From Nansenia antarctica (Eukaryota > Chordata > Actinopteri > Argentiniformes > Microstomatidae), in the NCBI GenBank assembly GCA_963989245.1, contig OZ022351.1, forward strand, positions 15,372,434-15,436,433: a DNA stretch of 64,000 bases. The letters run 5' to 3'. This document shows positions 10,481 to 22,908 of the stretch, in pieces. Below the pieces are notes generated by a model. That model searched no databases and had not been told where the DNA came from. It worked only from the letters and a program-made list of their open reading frames with translations. Position numbers and translations under genes: made by a program. The stretch's first letter is position 1; every line of letters starts with the position of its first letter.

Positions 10481-13400
10481 CTGAAAAGAAACATCATATT
10501 ATAAAAAATCAAGCATTAGACTTCTCTGATTTTTTTCTCTGAATCTCCATATGATTATTTGATTTTGTCTTTATGGATGATTTGTACTGCTAATAAATTA
10601 TCCACATGCTTTAGTCGAAAATGATCAAGTTCATGAAAGATAAAGGACATAGTATTATTGTACATTTTCTGATCAACGTCTCAGAAAACAATAGCTATTT
10701 GTGCAATTTAATCTATTCATAATTAGATTTTAATTACCAAGATACAATGGGAATGTAATATTTCTCACTACACTGTAGTTTTTGTGTTTTCATGCAGCTC
10801 TATATTTTGTTATGAACCAAATTACATATCCCCCCCCCCCAAGGAATGACAACACAATTAAGAGCTCATCAACATAAATGACATCAAGTGTAAAATACTA
10901 TAATATTTTCCCCCAAACTACTGCTCTTAAATCTACAGCAGGAATGTACAGTACCTTCCCTTGGGTATAAAAAAGAACACATCTATCATTGTTAGCTACC
11001 ATTTTAAATGGTCCAAAGGTACACAGTTGTTGTAATGCACATGTTCCTTTCATTGGTGGTATGGTGGTATTTCTCCTTTCATTGGTGGTATGGCCCAGAT
11101 GGTAGCTCATCTTTTCCCTCTTACAACCCAGGTCACATATCTCATCTTATTCTTACCCCTAGCTCGTCCACGTTCACTTTCATTACCTCCCATTGGTTTC
11201 AATCCATCTATCTATACTGTCTGATGTTGACTTATTGCCTCAACCACAAAACACGTAATGCAGTTTTGAAAGCTCAAGTTGGCCAACTGAAATGGGTTTC
11301 AAAGTGACCAGGCTCTTTTTATTCCTTGTCTTGTGTGAAAATCAACCTAACGCAGCAAAACAGAGACTGCCCACATTGCCACTTCTTGTAGGAAGACAAC
11401 ATTTAACCAAAGCCTTGATGAATTGCTTTACCGCTTAGCCTATTGATGTTGCTAACTGAATACAAGTGTGCTATCCAACTTCCACAAGAAAAGTAGGTGC
11501 TACAAACATTCTTCCTGGGCTCTCAGACTGATGAGTGTCTCTGAAGACTGACAGGGTAATCGGACCGCAACAGACAGGAAGAAAGAGACATTTAAATCCT
11601 CCTAGTAAAACAGCATCTCAAAAATAAGTTTTCATGTAATACGGCTGGAGAAATGTAAAACCACTCCGTCGTATACAAAATTACTTTTATCTCGCCGGCT
11701 ACTCTGCGGTAGCATTGATCTGTATTTTATGATGGGTGACAGCATCTATTGGAAAGCCCATTTCTCACTTGAGAAGTGTTGAGGTTGAGGAAAGGAGAGA
11801 GATTGAATTGTGTTTCATCTTTTGTATGGGGGTCTTAAACCTCTTTCTTTACTCACAGGTTCTAGAAAATATTTCCTCTAATGCAATTTCAAAATAACCA
11901 CAAATGATTGTTAACATCTTATATTTATTGGATGAAAACCGCCTAAATACTCTGCCATCCTCTGCCATCTTTTTAACATAAACATTTCCTGCAGCTGTGG
12001 ATATAGTCAGTGATATGACAGAAAGAAAAGATAGATTTCGTTTCACCTCCTGTATATCCATTTAGATCGTTAAACAGGAGTGCTGGAGATGAAAAGGGAA
12101 ATTGATACCCCCTTTCATCTGGCACTCAGAAATTTAGAATCTTCAGTTGAATGAGAGAGTTGAAATGGTAATGTTGGAGTACCTGGCACGTGCCCAGTTA
12201 ATCAATTTAGACCGAAAAAAAGAACATCACGGGCAATTAGCCGCCACACTCCCAGACAGCCCCTTCCTGCGCTGGAGAGCACCCGTATTGACAAATGCAG
12301 GCGGATTAGTGCTCTGGAGGGTGAGGACAGTTGATTGTTACAGCCGATTTGACGCCACAGACGCCAAGCCGAAGAGGAATGGCTTTAATGGACAGTAGCA
12401 AAAAGGAGGGGCGGGAAGAAAGGGTAATTATTTTCCCCTTCGCGGTCCTTGATTCCTTCGCCTTGGGGCATCGGTGATGGATTCTACATGTGTACCTGGC
12501 ATTGAAGTCTGCAGCCAACAGGGAAACTTTGAAAAGGGTGAATCTCTCTGGCAGAGCCTAATAATGAATGTCTACACAACACAATGTGTGTAGTGCGAGA
12601 CGGCACAATGTTTCAGGAAGGACATGGCCCCAAATTCGAAGAAAACGTCGGGGTCCTGCCATTGGTGTTCACCGTTCTCTTCAATACCCACACAATTCTT
12701 CAATGAGGTTTTGAAAATGTCCAAAGAGGAGAGATTTTTTAGGACCACAAAAAAATATGAATTTGGACATATTGACAGTGGCTCAAGGAACACAAAAGGT
12801 GACATTTATGGGACAACCATGGCAACTGAATCCAACGGTCCTACATCTTTCTGAGGAAAAAAGACCATGACAAAAGCTCGTCACCATTTGGACAACAAGC
12901 AGACCTTTTGAGATCCAGTCTGAAAGGTTTTCAGCACAACAATCTATTTCTATTCCACTGCAAGGCAGAGTCCATTGGACTGAAAGAAGAGTGGCTTTTG
13001 TTCACCCGAGCTAAAAAGGGAATGGGTAGAATAAATTAGATTAACAAAGATGTTTGCCACATGATGCTGGGCATTTCAGGAGCAACTGTCTCAGAGGAGG
13101 TGAGTGGAGGATTTTTCTCTGTTGATGTGGAGGATTCCACAGTCTCGGCGGTGGGATGATGGGGAGGCACTATAGAGTTCTTCATAAAGACCTGCCCACC
13201 CCAGGGAACCATCAGAGCCGGAGTAGGAAAATAAAAACAAAAAAGAAGAAGACTCCATTCGAGTGCAGAAGATGAATATATGGAAATGAAACAAAACCAC
13301 CAAGAGGGGGGGAAAGGAATTCAATTGAACATTTTACACATTTTCACTGTCCAGATGTAGTGCCTGTCTATGTAAGGCTTTTACCATTGACACGTTGACT

Positions 13401-13722
13401 TTAACCATTTTATATAATGATACAGTGTGTAATTCAACTATATAGAGTAGGCAAAAGATGTGTCAAACTTTGTTGTTCTACAGCAATACCAAACCAAAGT
13501 GTCTCTACCTTGAGATTCTGATGCCTCCTAAAATAAAAGAGATGAACAAACATGTATCTAGCCAAAATAAGTGTTGCTTAGCGTGCATTTCTTAGATAAA
13601 GGTTGCTCACGTAGAACGGCCAAACCAAAATGGCTGCCAAGTCTTATCCTTCAGAAGTCATATTGCAAAACACAAGTACACTCATTGGAACCACATGACA
13701 AATATAACTGGGCAGTCCTTAC
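10481..13722. other. cdh18 intron 2
   Basis: 3.2-kb intron between EC1 and EC2 exons. It has a C run at 10831-10840 and a local duplication of CTTTCATTGGTGGTATGG near 11048 and 11078. The stretch around 12140-12840 has a less AT-rich, non-repetitive look and is listed separately in part. No gene is seen. Confidence 0.6.
12140..12480. promoter_or_regulatory. Possible conserved noncoding element in cdh18 intron 2
   Basis: Non-repetitive, less AT-rich than its surroundings, with several homeodomain-like cores (AGTTAATCAATTTA, GGGCAATTAGCC, GGGTAATTATTTTCCC). No coding frame is convincing. The call is an inference from composition and motifs only; conservation was not tested. Confidence 0.2.
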
Positions 13723-14017
13723 CCAATTCTGACATCTCAGGCACAGAAGCTACAAAGGGGCCATCCAGAAATTTTGGGGCATTGTCATTGATGTCTTGGA
13801 CTTTGATGATGAATTCCGACTTTGGTTCCAGGGCCTTTTCAGTGTGACGGTCGAAGGCTTGTGCGTGTAGGACATAGTGACCTTTCCTTTCCCGATCCAG
13901 ACTCTTCGTGGCGTGAATGTCTCCCGTCACCTCATCAATGACAAATATAGTCCCAGCACCGTCCCCACTCAGAATGTACCGCACGGATCCATCCCCTTTG
14001 TCTGAGTTGGAGTGCAG
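13723..14017 (-). CDS. cdh18: cdh18 coding exon 2 (295 bp, EC1)
   Basis: Second coding exon, 295 bp, the length I remember for this exon in type II cadherins. On the minus strand the acceptor is TTTCTTTTCCAG and the donor GTAAGGACT. It encodes residues 78-175, most of the first extracellular cadherin repeat. It starts LHSNSDKGDGSVRYILSGDG, contains the LDRE motif and DRHTEKALEPKSEFI, and ends in the inter-repeat calcium linker QDINDNAPKFLDGPF. EC1 makes the strand-swapped adhesive dimer with Trp residues encoded in the exon at 24279-24509. LHSNSDKGDGSV and the VLHAQA stretch favour cadherin-18 over cadherins 7, 10, 12 and 20. A 32-bp minisatellite begins 9 bp upstream of its acceptor. Confidence 0.97.
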
Positions 14018-14025
14018 CTGGAAAA

Positions 14026-14378
14026 GAAACCAGACATGGAACATGACTAAACGCATTGAAACCAGACATGGAACATGACTAAACGCATTGAAACCAGACA
14101 TGGAACATGACTAAACGCATTGAAACCAGACATGGAACATGACTAAAGGGCATTGAAACCAGACATGGAACATGACTAAACGCATTGAAACCAGACATGG
14201 AACATGACTAAACGCATTGAAACCAGACATGGAACATGACTAAACGCATTGAAACCAGACATGGAACATGACTAAACGCATTGAAACCAGACATGGAACA
14301 TGACTAAACGCATTGAAACCAGACATGGAACATGACTAAACGCATTGAAACCAGACATGGAACATGACTAAACGCATT
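14026..14378. repeat. Minisatellite, 11 copies of a 32-bp unit
   Basis: The unit contains ACCAGACATGGAACATGACT followed by AAACGCATTGA. Eleven copies plus one extra base fill exactly 353 bp. Ten copies look identical and one has GGG for C, which adds the extra base (near 14146-14148). The array starts 9 bp from the splice acceptor of the EC1 exon and supplies part of its polypyrimidine tract. Near-identity of the copies points to recent or ongoing expansion. Confidence 0.97.
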
Positions 14379-14805
14379 GCTAAACCACACGTCTTAGATT
14401 AGTTCATCTTTGAAGTTGTATCTATTTTGAGACTTTTTAAATATATGTCAGTCAAAAATACAAGAAGGTATGGAGAGATTTGGGAGAGAAGCTGTATATG
14501 CATGGCCCAATGCTACAGAGCACGGTGATGAGGCAAACCTCTGTTAGATAGTGATAGATAACTCATAGCATATTCAATATCTCCTATTTAAGCATCACAG
14601 TAGCCTGTATCATTTAGGTGGGTCTGGGTAAGTGTGACATCTTTTCAGATTAAAGTTTTCGTTTAGTGAAATCCTTATAAACTGACTGCTGCTTCTTATT
14701 CCACTAAGACGGAGAGGAAAACTACTATAATTGGTAGCTGGAGGATTGTATCATGTGTGCAAATTACATTGCAGGGTTTCAGTAAAACTTCATGATATAG
14801 ACATT
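14379..14805. other. cdh18 intron 1, no feature seen
   Basis: Unique-looking AT-rich intron sequence between the minisatellite and the inverted-repeat element. Confidence 0.5.
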
Positions 14806-15119
14806 TGTGACAGCAGCTGGTGAAACTGGGAACAGTCGCCAACCGACGGACCATTCTGACTGTTATTCTGAAAAATGTAAATAAATGTCAGCGTTGTTGA
14901 AAATCAATGGCACACTCGGTAGTCAAGCCAAAACATTGCAATGCAATGGATTCGGTGAGTAATCCCCATTCCCACTACTACCTAGTTATTGCAATTGCAT
15001 TGCAATGTTTTGGCTTGACTAGCAAGTGTGTCATTGATTTTCAACAACTTTTCTGAATAAAAGTCTGAACATTTTGATTGGTTGGCGACTTGTCCTTGGT
15101 TTCACCAGCTGCTGTCACA
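14806..15119. mobile_element. 314-bp inverted-repeat MITE, intact copy
   Basis: Begins TGTGACAGCAGCTGGTGAAA and ends with its complement. Long arms run inward: GTTGAAAATCAATG and TAGTCAAGCCAAAACATTGC on the left each have a counterpart on the right. The two arms nearly meet around 14955-14985. No protein is encoded. A second copy, split by a LINE, occupies 42820-44677, which shows this is a dispersed family and not a local palindrome. Confidence 0.8.
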
Positions 15120-18100
15120 TTTAATAATATTCCCCTGCATTTCCAAACCAGGACACTGTACAACAAGAGCAACATTACCATCCAAACCATTTACCATTCT
15201 TTCTCATCAATAATACATGACAACAACAACTCACAACTGATTTCAAAGGAGATAAGGTGCAAAGTAATAGGCAAGTCTTCATCATGTACATTGTGCTCTA
15301 ACACAGCAAGTAGATTTGAATATTATTTTTCATTCCAATGTTCTTATTGAATTAGAATGTTAATCATCAATTAGCTAGCCATGTGGCTAAATAGATTATT
15401 TTGAATTCAGGCATACTGTAATTACGTGTTGTTGCTAAGTGTATTAGCACTGTCCTCATTAGCAACTTCTCAACATTCATTGCAGAATCATGTAGTCAAC
15501 CATTGAGCCTATGAGCTTGACTGAGTGACACACACTGCAGCAAGGCTTGTTCTTGTTGGCTGTGATATACTGTATTGACAAAGAACTCAAGGCCTGGAGG
15601 ACAGCTCCCCCAGGGCACATTGAAGTCACAGTCCAGTCATCATCTGATTTGCACTGGCATTAACAGGCTATTGAATTCCAATTATATTCCAACTTAGACA
15701 AATACAAAATAGCAAGACAGGACATCCAAAACAGGCCTAATAACTGTTTCATTCTACAGTAGGAACCACCCACCCTCACCCTTTATTTCACAACGTGAGC
15801 AGTGAAGGTGCTGAGGCCAAATCTAATCAAAACTGAGCAAATTAAACACCAATTAAAAAGCTGCTGCTGATTGCAAGCTTACCTCTTGATGAGAGCAAAT
15901 TGTCCTTTCTGTGGTAAACATCAAACCTGTAATTAGGTGGGAGTCAAAGTTCCCATTGAATGTGAGCTCTTATTTAGGACCAGGATAAAACTATGAACCA
16001 TACCACACAAAACAATCGATGTTGTGCTCTAGCCTGGAATGTTTCATTTTATTTGACTAAAACAAGATTAAACCAAATCAGACAAAATTATCTCTGTGAC
16101 TAAAATCTGAAAAAAATAGTTTTGGGAGAGGTGGAGGTGATTTTGCATGACATTAGCGGAATTATAACATGTTGTCATTGCAATGTTGCATTAATGTCGT
16201 TATTGGCAGCAAAAATAATATTCCCAGGTCATTTGCAAGTATGCCGATTGCTTTTCCACAGTCACTCCCGGGCTTCAACAGGGCTTGCTTCAGGCCTATC
16301 CGGTGCTCTAGCCCCCTCAGTCCTACCAACAAGGTATAGGGGCACGGTTTTAAGGATATTCTTATCATCCAAGTGCTTAGTGAATTTGGAGAGTGGCAAG
16401 CATAATCCAAGTTAGTTAGCTGTAACTACACAACCAACTGGATTTGAATAGCATATTTTTGCTAATACAATTGTCATGAAGGGCTTAAGTTACCAGGACC
16501 TGTTGGGAATTTGATGCAATGTGTTGGTAGTGTCTCCATAGTTCGCCACCTTGCAAACTGCAGAATGTAAACAAACTGAAAACCATACAGGTGGGAGTAG
16601 AAAGCAACATTTGAACAGGCTTCTTCACTAGGCTCCAAGCACCGGGATTTGAGCAGTAGCTGGTCGTCAGTAAGCCTTTGCACCCACTGGCACCACTGTT
16701 GAAAAGCAGATATTGACGCAAACAGGCACACACTTACTATTGGCAGAAAAAGGGGCTAGTTATCATGTCGACCAAACAAGAATGCAAAGTTTCCATGGGA
16801 GAAGAAAGCTTTCGCACCCACGACAAATCTCAAGACAGTCTTGGCGTTTGAGAATGCCGTTCAGAATGACTGATTAACAAATCAACTGCTGTAAAGTCAT
16901 AACAGTGAATATGCACATTGCCTTGCTGAGGCTGACCATCTCAAATACAGACCTTGTTTTTGCATTGATCAGGCTTACTGCCCTTTATGTGCCCTGCCCA
17001 TGAGTGTGATTTGCAATCTGCTCGAGAGTTATGTGTTATGCTGCTAATTATGCAAATTGGGGGGGAAGAGAATAATGTTATAAATATGTTAGTAGGGCAA
17101 GCTATAGGTTTTCACACAAGGAGGTCAGTCATGTTTACTATGGGTTAGTGAGGCAATACAAATGTGACGTGACTCAAATGAAATGAGAGTCCACTAAAAC
17201 GTCCCATAGTTTTCATCATTTTGAAAAATATGACTAAAGCTTCAGGCTATTTTAGTCAAAATGACCAACATGGCCAAACCAGACCAAATCTAAAGAAGGG
17301 TCCCAAAATGAACACTCTATATCTCAGGAGGTGCTGCACACTCCTCCTTACAAAATGGATGGAACCACTTACATGGTCAAAAAAGTACTCCACAACAGAA
17401 GCACATACATTTCATTTAGGTCTGCAGTCAGAGTGCTAATTTAGCCATTGACTTATTTGGCAATGGCTAATATATCATTCTGGGTAAAGCCTGAACCACT
17501 GATGCATAGCCTATGGTGATTGTTCCCTTCCCAAAGCTATGGGAGATAAAAAGTGCTGACGGGTTGCGGGTCATTACACTGACATCAAACACTGGGGCAA
17601 GACACTGTTAGGCCACCCGAGAACCACCCCAGTGGCATATAAATCATATCACCTAATCAGATCAATACTGATAGTCTGGACCTGTGGCCCTAGGAAGTTG
17701 CACTCTCGGGACAGATCTCGGATCAGTTTACAACTCATATCCTTAACCATTTGGTGGAAAAATGCAAATGATCTAAGATCAGTGGCTAGGGACTACATCA
17801 TTCATCTCCCGGCCTGTGACAGGCACCATGTGCTGTCACATAGTCCTGCACACACAGCTCGATTTCTGTTGAGTGTAGGCCTACTTCTTATAGCTTCAGC
17901 TACTAGGATCTTTTATTTATAGTTTATTAATGAAAATGTCATGACTCTCTGACTATTGAATGTAATTAGTGTCAGTTTTGTTCATCCATGAAACTGGCTG
18001 GATAAGAGTTTAATATACATCCCCAGACCCCAGTGTGTGTGGGGGAATCTTAAAGGCCAATAAAATATGACTGCAATGCCCTACAGAGGGTATGTGTGGG

Positions 18101-18565
18101 CCAAGCCACATAGACAAAACAAAGAAACAAAGAGCGTTCCTCAAGGCAGGCAAAACGTCATTAGATGTTATGATTGGCTACTGGGGCAGGGGGGTGACCT
18201 CTATGATCTTGGTTGGGTTTTATGTTTTCTACCCAGGAAGACATAGACCTCTATTTGGCTGCAGAGTGGGAGTGGGGTGTTGATCTCTCTGTATGGTACG
18301 TTTATAAGGCCTAAAACGAATGGATGACTGGCGTGTGGCTGGTGGCTGTCTGCAGGCAATGCATTACACTGGAGTTTAAAGGGATCAGAGAGTCTGGGGG
18401 TCTAAAGTCAGTGGCTGGAACTGACATGTCCTTAGACAAACCTCAGACAGACTTCATCAAACAGCCAGAGAGGGTGTGCTGCTCTACCCTTTGACATTTC
18501 CTTTGCCACATTAGAATGCATGTCTACTCATTGGGATGTGATTATCTGAACTGATTATCGTGTTG
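15120..18565. other. cdh18 intron 1, no gene seen
   Basis: AT-rich intron with scattered short open frames, none with a recognisable domain. No repeat family recognised. Confidence 0.5.

Positions 18566-18566
<1 letters not shown>

Positions 18567-18608
<42 letters not shown>
18567..18608. repeat. TG microsatellite
   Basis: Pure TG dinucleotide array. Confidence 0.95.
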
Positions 18609-18612
<4 letters not shown>

Positions 18613-18929
18613 CATGTGTTTATGCCCATATTGCTTTCTACGCTGTCACATACACCAGCTGCAGCAATCAGACAGACACAACTGTATTCGGAAGGGACGG
18701 ATCGAACTCCTGCTTAACTTGACACCACACGTATGACTTTAAAGAATTTAAACTCTGCAATCTTGGAATGGGAAAGTGCTGATAGGAAGGTTGGAGTTGA
18801 TGGTGTGTGAGCTTGTGTGTGTGTGTGTGTGGGATGAGGAGGGGCACTCATTCCAGAAACAGGGGGCGTGGAGAGGAGAGGGACGGTGTTCGGAAAAAAC
18901 GGGGGTTGGATCATCATCAGTGTCAGGCA

Positions 18930-19260
18930 GGGCCTCATATTTGCAATTAGTGAGGAGGGCTGGTTTCTGATTAAATCTCAGCCCTTATTCTTCGCTCAAG
19001 AGGACTTAATCACTTTTTATGTGGGTGCGCTTGATTGTCTGATTATCGCTGCGTTTCGGCCATGCTTCCCCCAATCAAATCCTCAGAGCTCTCTCTCTCT
19101 GCGATTGATTCGTAACAGTCACAGTCAGCGGCACCTTGATGATGGAGCACGTGGCTAATGACCGTGCGTCGGGAGATTGCGATGGGGGCGTGATAAAGAC
19201 GTGCCGTTGATGCACATCACTGTGATCCACCCTTAATGGTTGTCCTCCATTTTGACTTCT
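18930..19260. promoter_or_regulatory. Possible conserved noncoding element in cdh18 intron 1
   Basis: Dense in homeodomain- and TALE-like cores: GCAATTAG (18943), TGATTAAATC, GACTTAATCAC, TTGATTGTCTGATTATC, CCAATCAAAT, GCGATTGATTCG. It is free of simple repeats apart from a short CT run and richer in CpG than nearby intron. Inference from motifs only. Confidence 0.25.
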
Positions 19261-19831
19261 GCTAGAGAGAGCTAAAATGAAACGTTGTCTCCCTGCGGGA
19301 TGGTTGACTTCTTGATGTACAGTAATGAGATTATTAGAGTCTGGGAATCAGTCTTGACACTTATTTAATACTGCCGCCACTCACTGCTGCATCTCGGTGT
19401 TGAGTTAATGATACAGAAATGAAAACGCTAGCTGATCAACTTTGGGAACATGGACATTCTGCTGCATGTTTCCATAGCTAGCAATCAATGGACCTTACAG
19501 CAGTTTTCAATCGGAGGGGTCTATGTGGCACTAACATGACAAGCTTTGCTGAAAATCGAACATCTGGGTTACAGATGAAAGGGAAATTAACTTAAACACC
19601 AATAAGACGTTTGCAAAACAGCGGTTTTCAAATAGTGCCTCCTGCAATGGAGTAGATGAATTGGTAAGTTGGCCTTGGTCTACCAGTGTGTGATCCACGG
19701 CCTGCATTATGTAATCACCTGTGGTTGTTCACACCATGACCCTATCTGGAACAGAGCAGTTGTGAAGCTTTCTGATCTGATCCCCAAGATCCCAGCCAGA
19801 GAAAAATCAATGCATCTCTCCATCACTTCAC

Positions 19832-19860
19832 ATACACACACACGCACACGCAGACGCGCA

Positions 19861-19920
<60 letters not shown>

Positions 19921-19927
19921 CACACAT

Positions 19928-19961
<34 letters not shown>

Positions 19962-19972
19962 GCACGCAAACA
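19832..19972. repeat. Compound CA microsatellite
   Basis: CA array with CG and TG interruptions, in several blocks. Confidence 0.95.
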
Positions 19973-21203
19973 CAAGCACACAATCTTATATACTGAGATG
20001 ATACAGTATAACTTTAATTGGGTTTGGGTTCTCTAAAGAGCAATTATCTTAGCTTTTCTCTATTACAAACAAGGAGTGGTATGAGCTGTGGCAGTGTATT
20101 TTATTTCATTCTAAATTACCACTCAATGGGTAATGAGCATTCAGAACTCAGCAAGCGCTCAGCTCCTATTTTGCAAAGCATGGAAGAAAAGCAATTTAAG
20201 TAAAACCCTTACTTCACTTTTTCCACCGTCGTACCATTAAATACAAGACAGTTGCCTGATTCTGTCAAAGCACAATCCATTTATAGCTGTATGAATAAAA
20301 CATTTAGCCACCTTTCGTAGACGTTGGCATTTTGTTCTGCAAATGAACATTGAATAAGACACACAGGGGTGATTCCTCTTAGTCTACTTTTAAGCACCAG
20401 ATCTATCAAAAGCCATTCAAATGTCTAAAACTGCATGTAGGACATTTCTGGTTTTGGACAAATCTTTTTTTCTTTTTTTTCAACTGTCAACTGTTCTTTT
20501 GAGAGGCTCAGTAACACATATTGTAAGTACCTAATCACAAATTACATTCCATTATATCCAAACTACTTACAGAAAGACAACTCGACAGAATACAGTACAA
20601 TTGAAATCCCACAACAGCTCATTACCGACCATCAACATTGCACAGGCATTGTCATCTAAGGAAAGCATACTGCTGTACAAGTTGAACAACATCATGGCAT
20701 CGGGTGGTGTTCTGAGTGGCATGTAGACAGTCATTCTTCCCAATGGGTGTCTCTAGTCTCTACTGAACATATCTTCACAAGGCCTGTCCCCTGCCTTGCA
20801 TTTGCCTTTCACTCAACATAGACCTGTCATTTCCCCAAATGCATCAGTCCCCAGAGGGGTGTCACTGGGGATTATGTAGGATACCACCAGGGGGATTAAA
20901 TGAGATTGACAGACTGGCCTTCGCTCTCATTCCCAGAAGTCATTCTGTCCTGCCTGCATCCATTCTCCTGTGTGTGGGGAAGAGATACGTACACATTGGC
21001 AACTGCAGAGTAATTCTCAGCATGTGGTTGGATTGTGTAATGTTTGACTTTAAACACATTACAGTGCACATCCAATGCTTTTTTACTTCGCGATTTATTC
21101 TTCGCAATAATGTACAGTAACTATTGCTGTTGCATGCTCTTGACATTGTATTACTAACTAATAATACAATGTCTAGTAAATAGTAGGCCTATGTTGTTAT
21201 TAT
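19973..21203. other. cdh18 intron 1, no gene seen
   Basis: AT-rich intron sequence without recognisable features. Confidence 0.5.
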
Positions 21204-21625
21204 TGAATGAATGAATGAATGAATGAATGGTCTTTATTGTCATTAATACAGTACAGGTACCATACAACGACATTTAGGAGGGGGGGGGGGCTCCCCTGGT
21301 GCTTGGAAAAAAATAATTATACTAAAAACAAGGAGGGAAAAGAGCTGGTTTACATAAATAAAGGCTATATCCACTTATCCACTATACTATACTACTATAC
21401 TATACAAATAAAACACTGTGCTGTACTCTATGCTATGCTATAAATATCCTAACATTTCCTATCTCTGAACCTTATGTACACAAGGGTTGTCATATTGCAC
21501 ATAGTATTATTGCACATAGTATTATTGCACATAGTATTATTGCACATTCATTTAAAGTGTCGCAGTTTGCAGGTTTGAAATGTTCACAGTTGTATTTCAA
21601 TATTGCACTTATGATAACAATCTAG
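21204..21625 (-). mobile_element. 3' end of a non-LTR retrotransposon
   Basis: A GAAT tetranucleotide tail (21204-21229) is followed by GGTCTTTATTGTCATTAATA and then ACAACGACATTTAGG, a layout I recognise from the 3' UTRs of fish LINEs, here on the minus strand. Near 21495-21546 a short unit containing ATTGCACATAGTATT is repeated three times. No reverse transcriptase is seen, so this is a 5'-truncated tail. The family is uncertain. Confidence 0.55.
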
Positions 21626-21909
21626 TAGCTGCCATCAAATTGCAACCATTTCTGCTGCTGCAGTACTTACACTACACTACACTATATTATTACTACTATT
21701 GTCACTGTTTTATTTGTACATATATTATATTGTATTGTTGATTCGTTGATTGTTGTTGACTGTCATTCTTGATCTTCAAAACCTACTATTACAGCACTAT
21801 GAACATTGACATCAAAAAGAGCCATTCACCTACAGGGAAACCCATTTGGAAAGGTAATGGATGAAAATATATTTAAATATATGGTAGAAAATCCACATTT
21901 ATTTATATA

Positions 21910-22472
21910 TACACTCACCGGCCACTTTATTAGGTACACCTTGCTGGTACCGGGTTGGACCCCCTCTTTTGCCTTCAGAATTGCCTTAATTCTTCATGGC
22001 ATAGTTTCAACAACGTGCTGGAAACATTCCTGAGATTTCGGTCTATATTGACATTATAACATCAGACAGTTGCTGAAGATTTGTGCCAAGAAAATATCCC
22101 TCACACCATTACACCATCACCACCATTTTTGCCCAGAGAACTGCCGCTCACTGGATATTTTCTCTTTTTCTGACCATTTTCAGAAGAAAAAAAAAGTTAC
22201 CCCTAGAGATGGTTGTGCAGGAAAATCCCAGTAGATCAGCACTTTCTGAAATACTCAAAACAGCCCGTCTGGCACCAACACCCAGGCCATGTTCAAAGTC
22301 ACTTAAATCACCTTTCTTTCCCATTCTGATGCTGGTTTGAACTTCAGCAGATCGTCTTGACCATGTCTACATGCCTAAATGCATTGAACTGCTGCCACAT
22401 GATTGGCTGATTAAATATTTGCGTTAACATGCAGTTGAAAAGGTGTACATAATAAAGTGGCCGGTGAGTGTA
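21910..22472 (-). mobile_element. Tc1-type MITE with helix-turn-helix remnant
   Basis: Inverted termini TACACTCACCGGCCACTTTA at 21910 and its complement ending at 22472, about 28 bp each with one mismatch, are flanked by TA. On the minus strand, 22196-22324 reads MGKKGDLSDFEHGLGVGARR, then AVLSISESADLLGFSCTTIS, the N-terminal DNA-binding helix-turn-helix of a Tc1-like transposase. No catalytic domain follows, so this is an internally deleted derivative that can only move with help in trans. Confidence 0.85.
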
Positions 22473-22810
22473 TGTCTATATACTAAGTTTATAAAATGTA
22501 TTAGTAACAAAATGGATTTAAATATATTTTTGAAATAAACTACACTAAACTAATCACATGACTGCATTTTAAAATGTTCTTCAATATTGTCTTGGAGAGT
22601 CAGCTGTAGCCAAGGTAAGTGGACAATATTTTAGTTTATTTAGAGTGGAACATCCCTTAAAATAATTTAGTTTAAGTGGTAGATTTTGCTGCTCCCAATG
22701 GATGAGATGAAAGGTTTGTAGGTTTGTGTATCTACATATATTTCCAATATCTATGTTATACATATTTTTACATATATATTTTGATGTATTTATGTCACAT
22801 ACTGTATGCA

Positions 22811-22816
22811 TACACA

Positions 22817-22907
<91 letters not shown>
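22811..22907. repeat. CA microsatellite
   Basis: Long CA array with two TACATA-type interruptions. Confidence 0.95.

Positions 22908-22908
<1 letters not shown>

Noticed and set aside
14026..14378. CRISPR-like direct repeats
   Set aside because: The copies are head to tail with no spacers, and the host is a vertebrate; this is a minisatellite.
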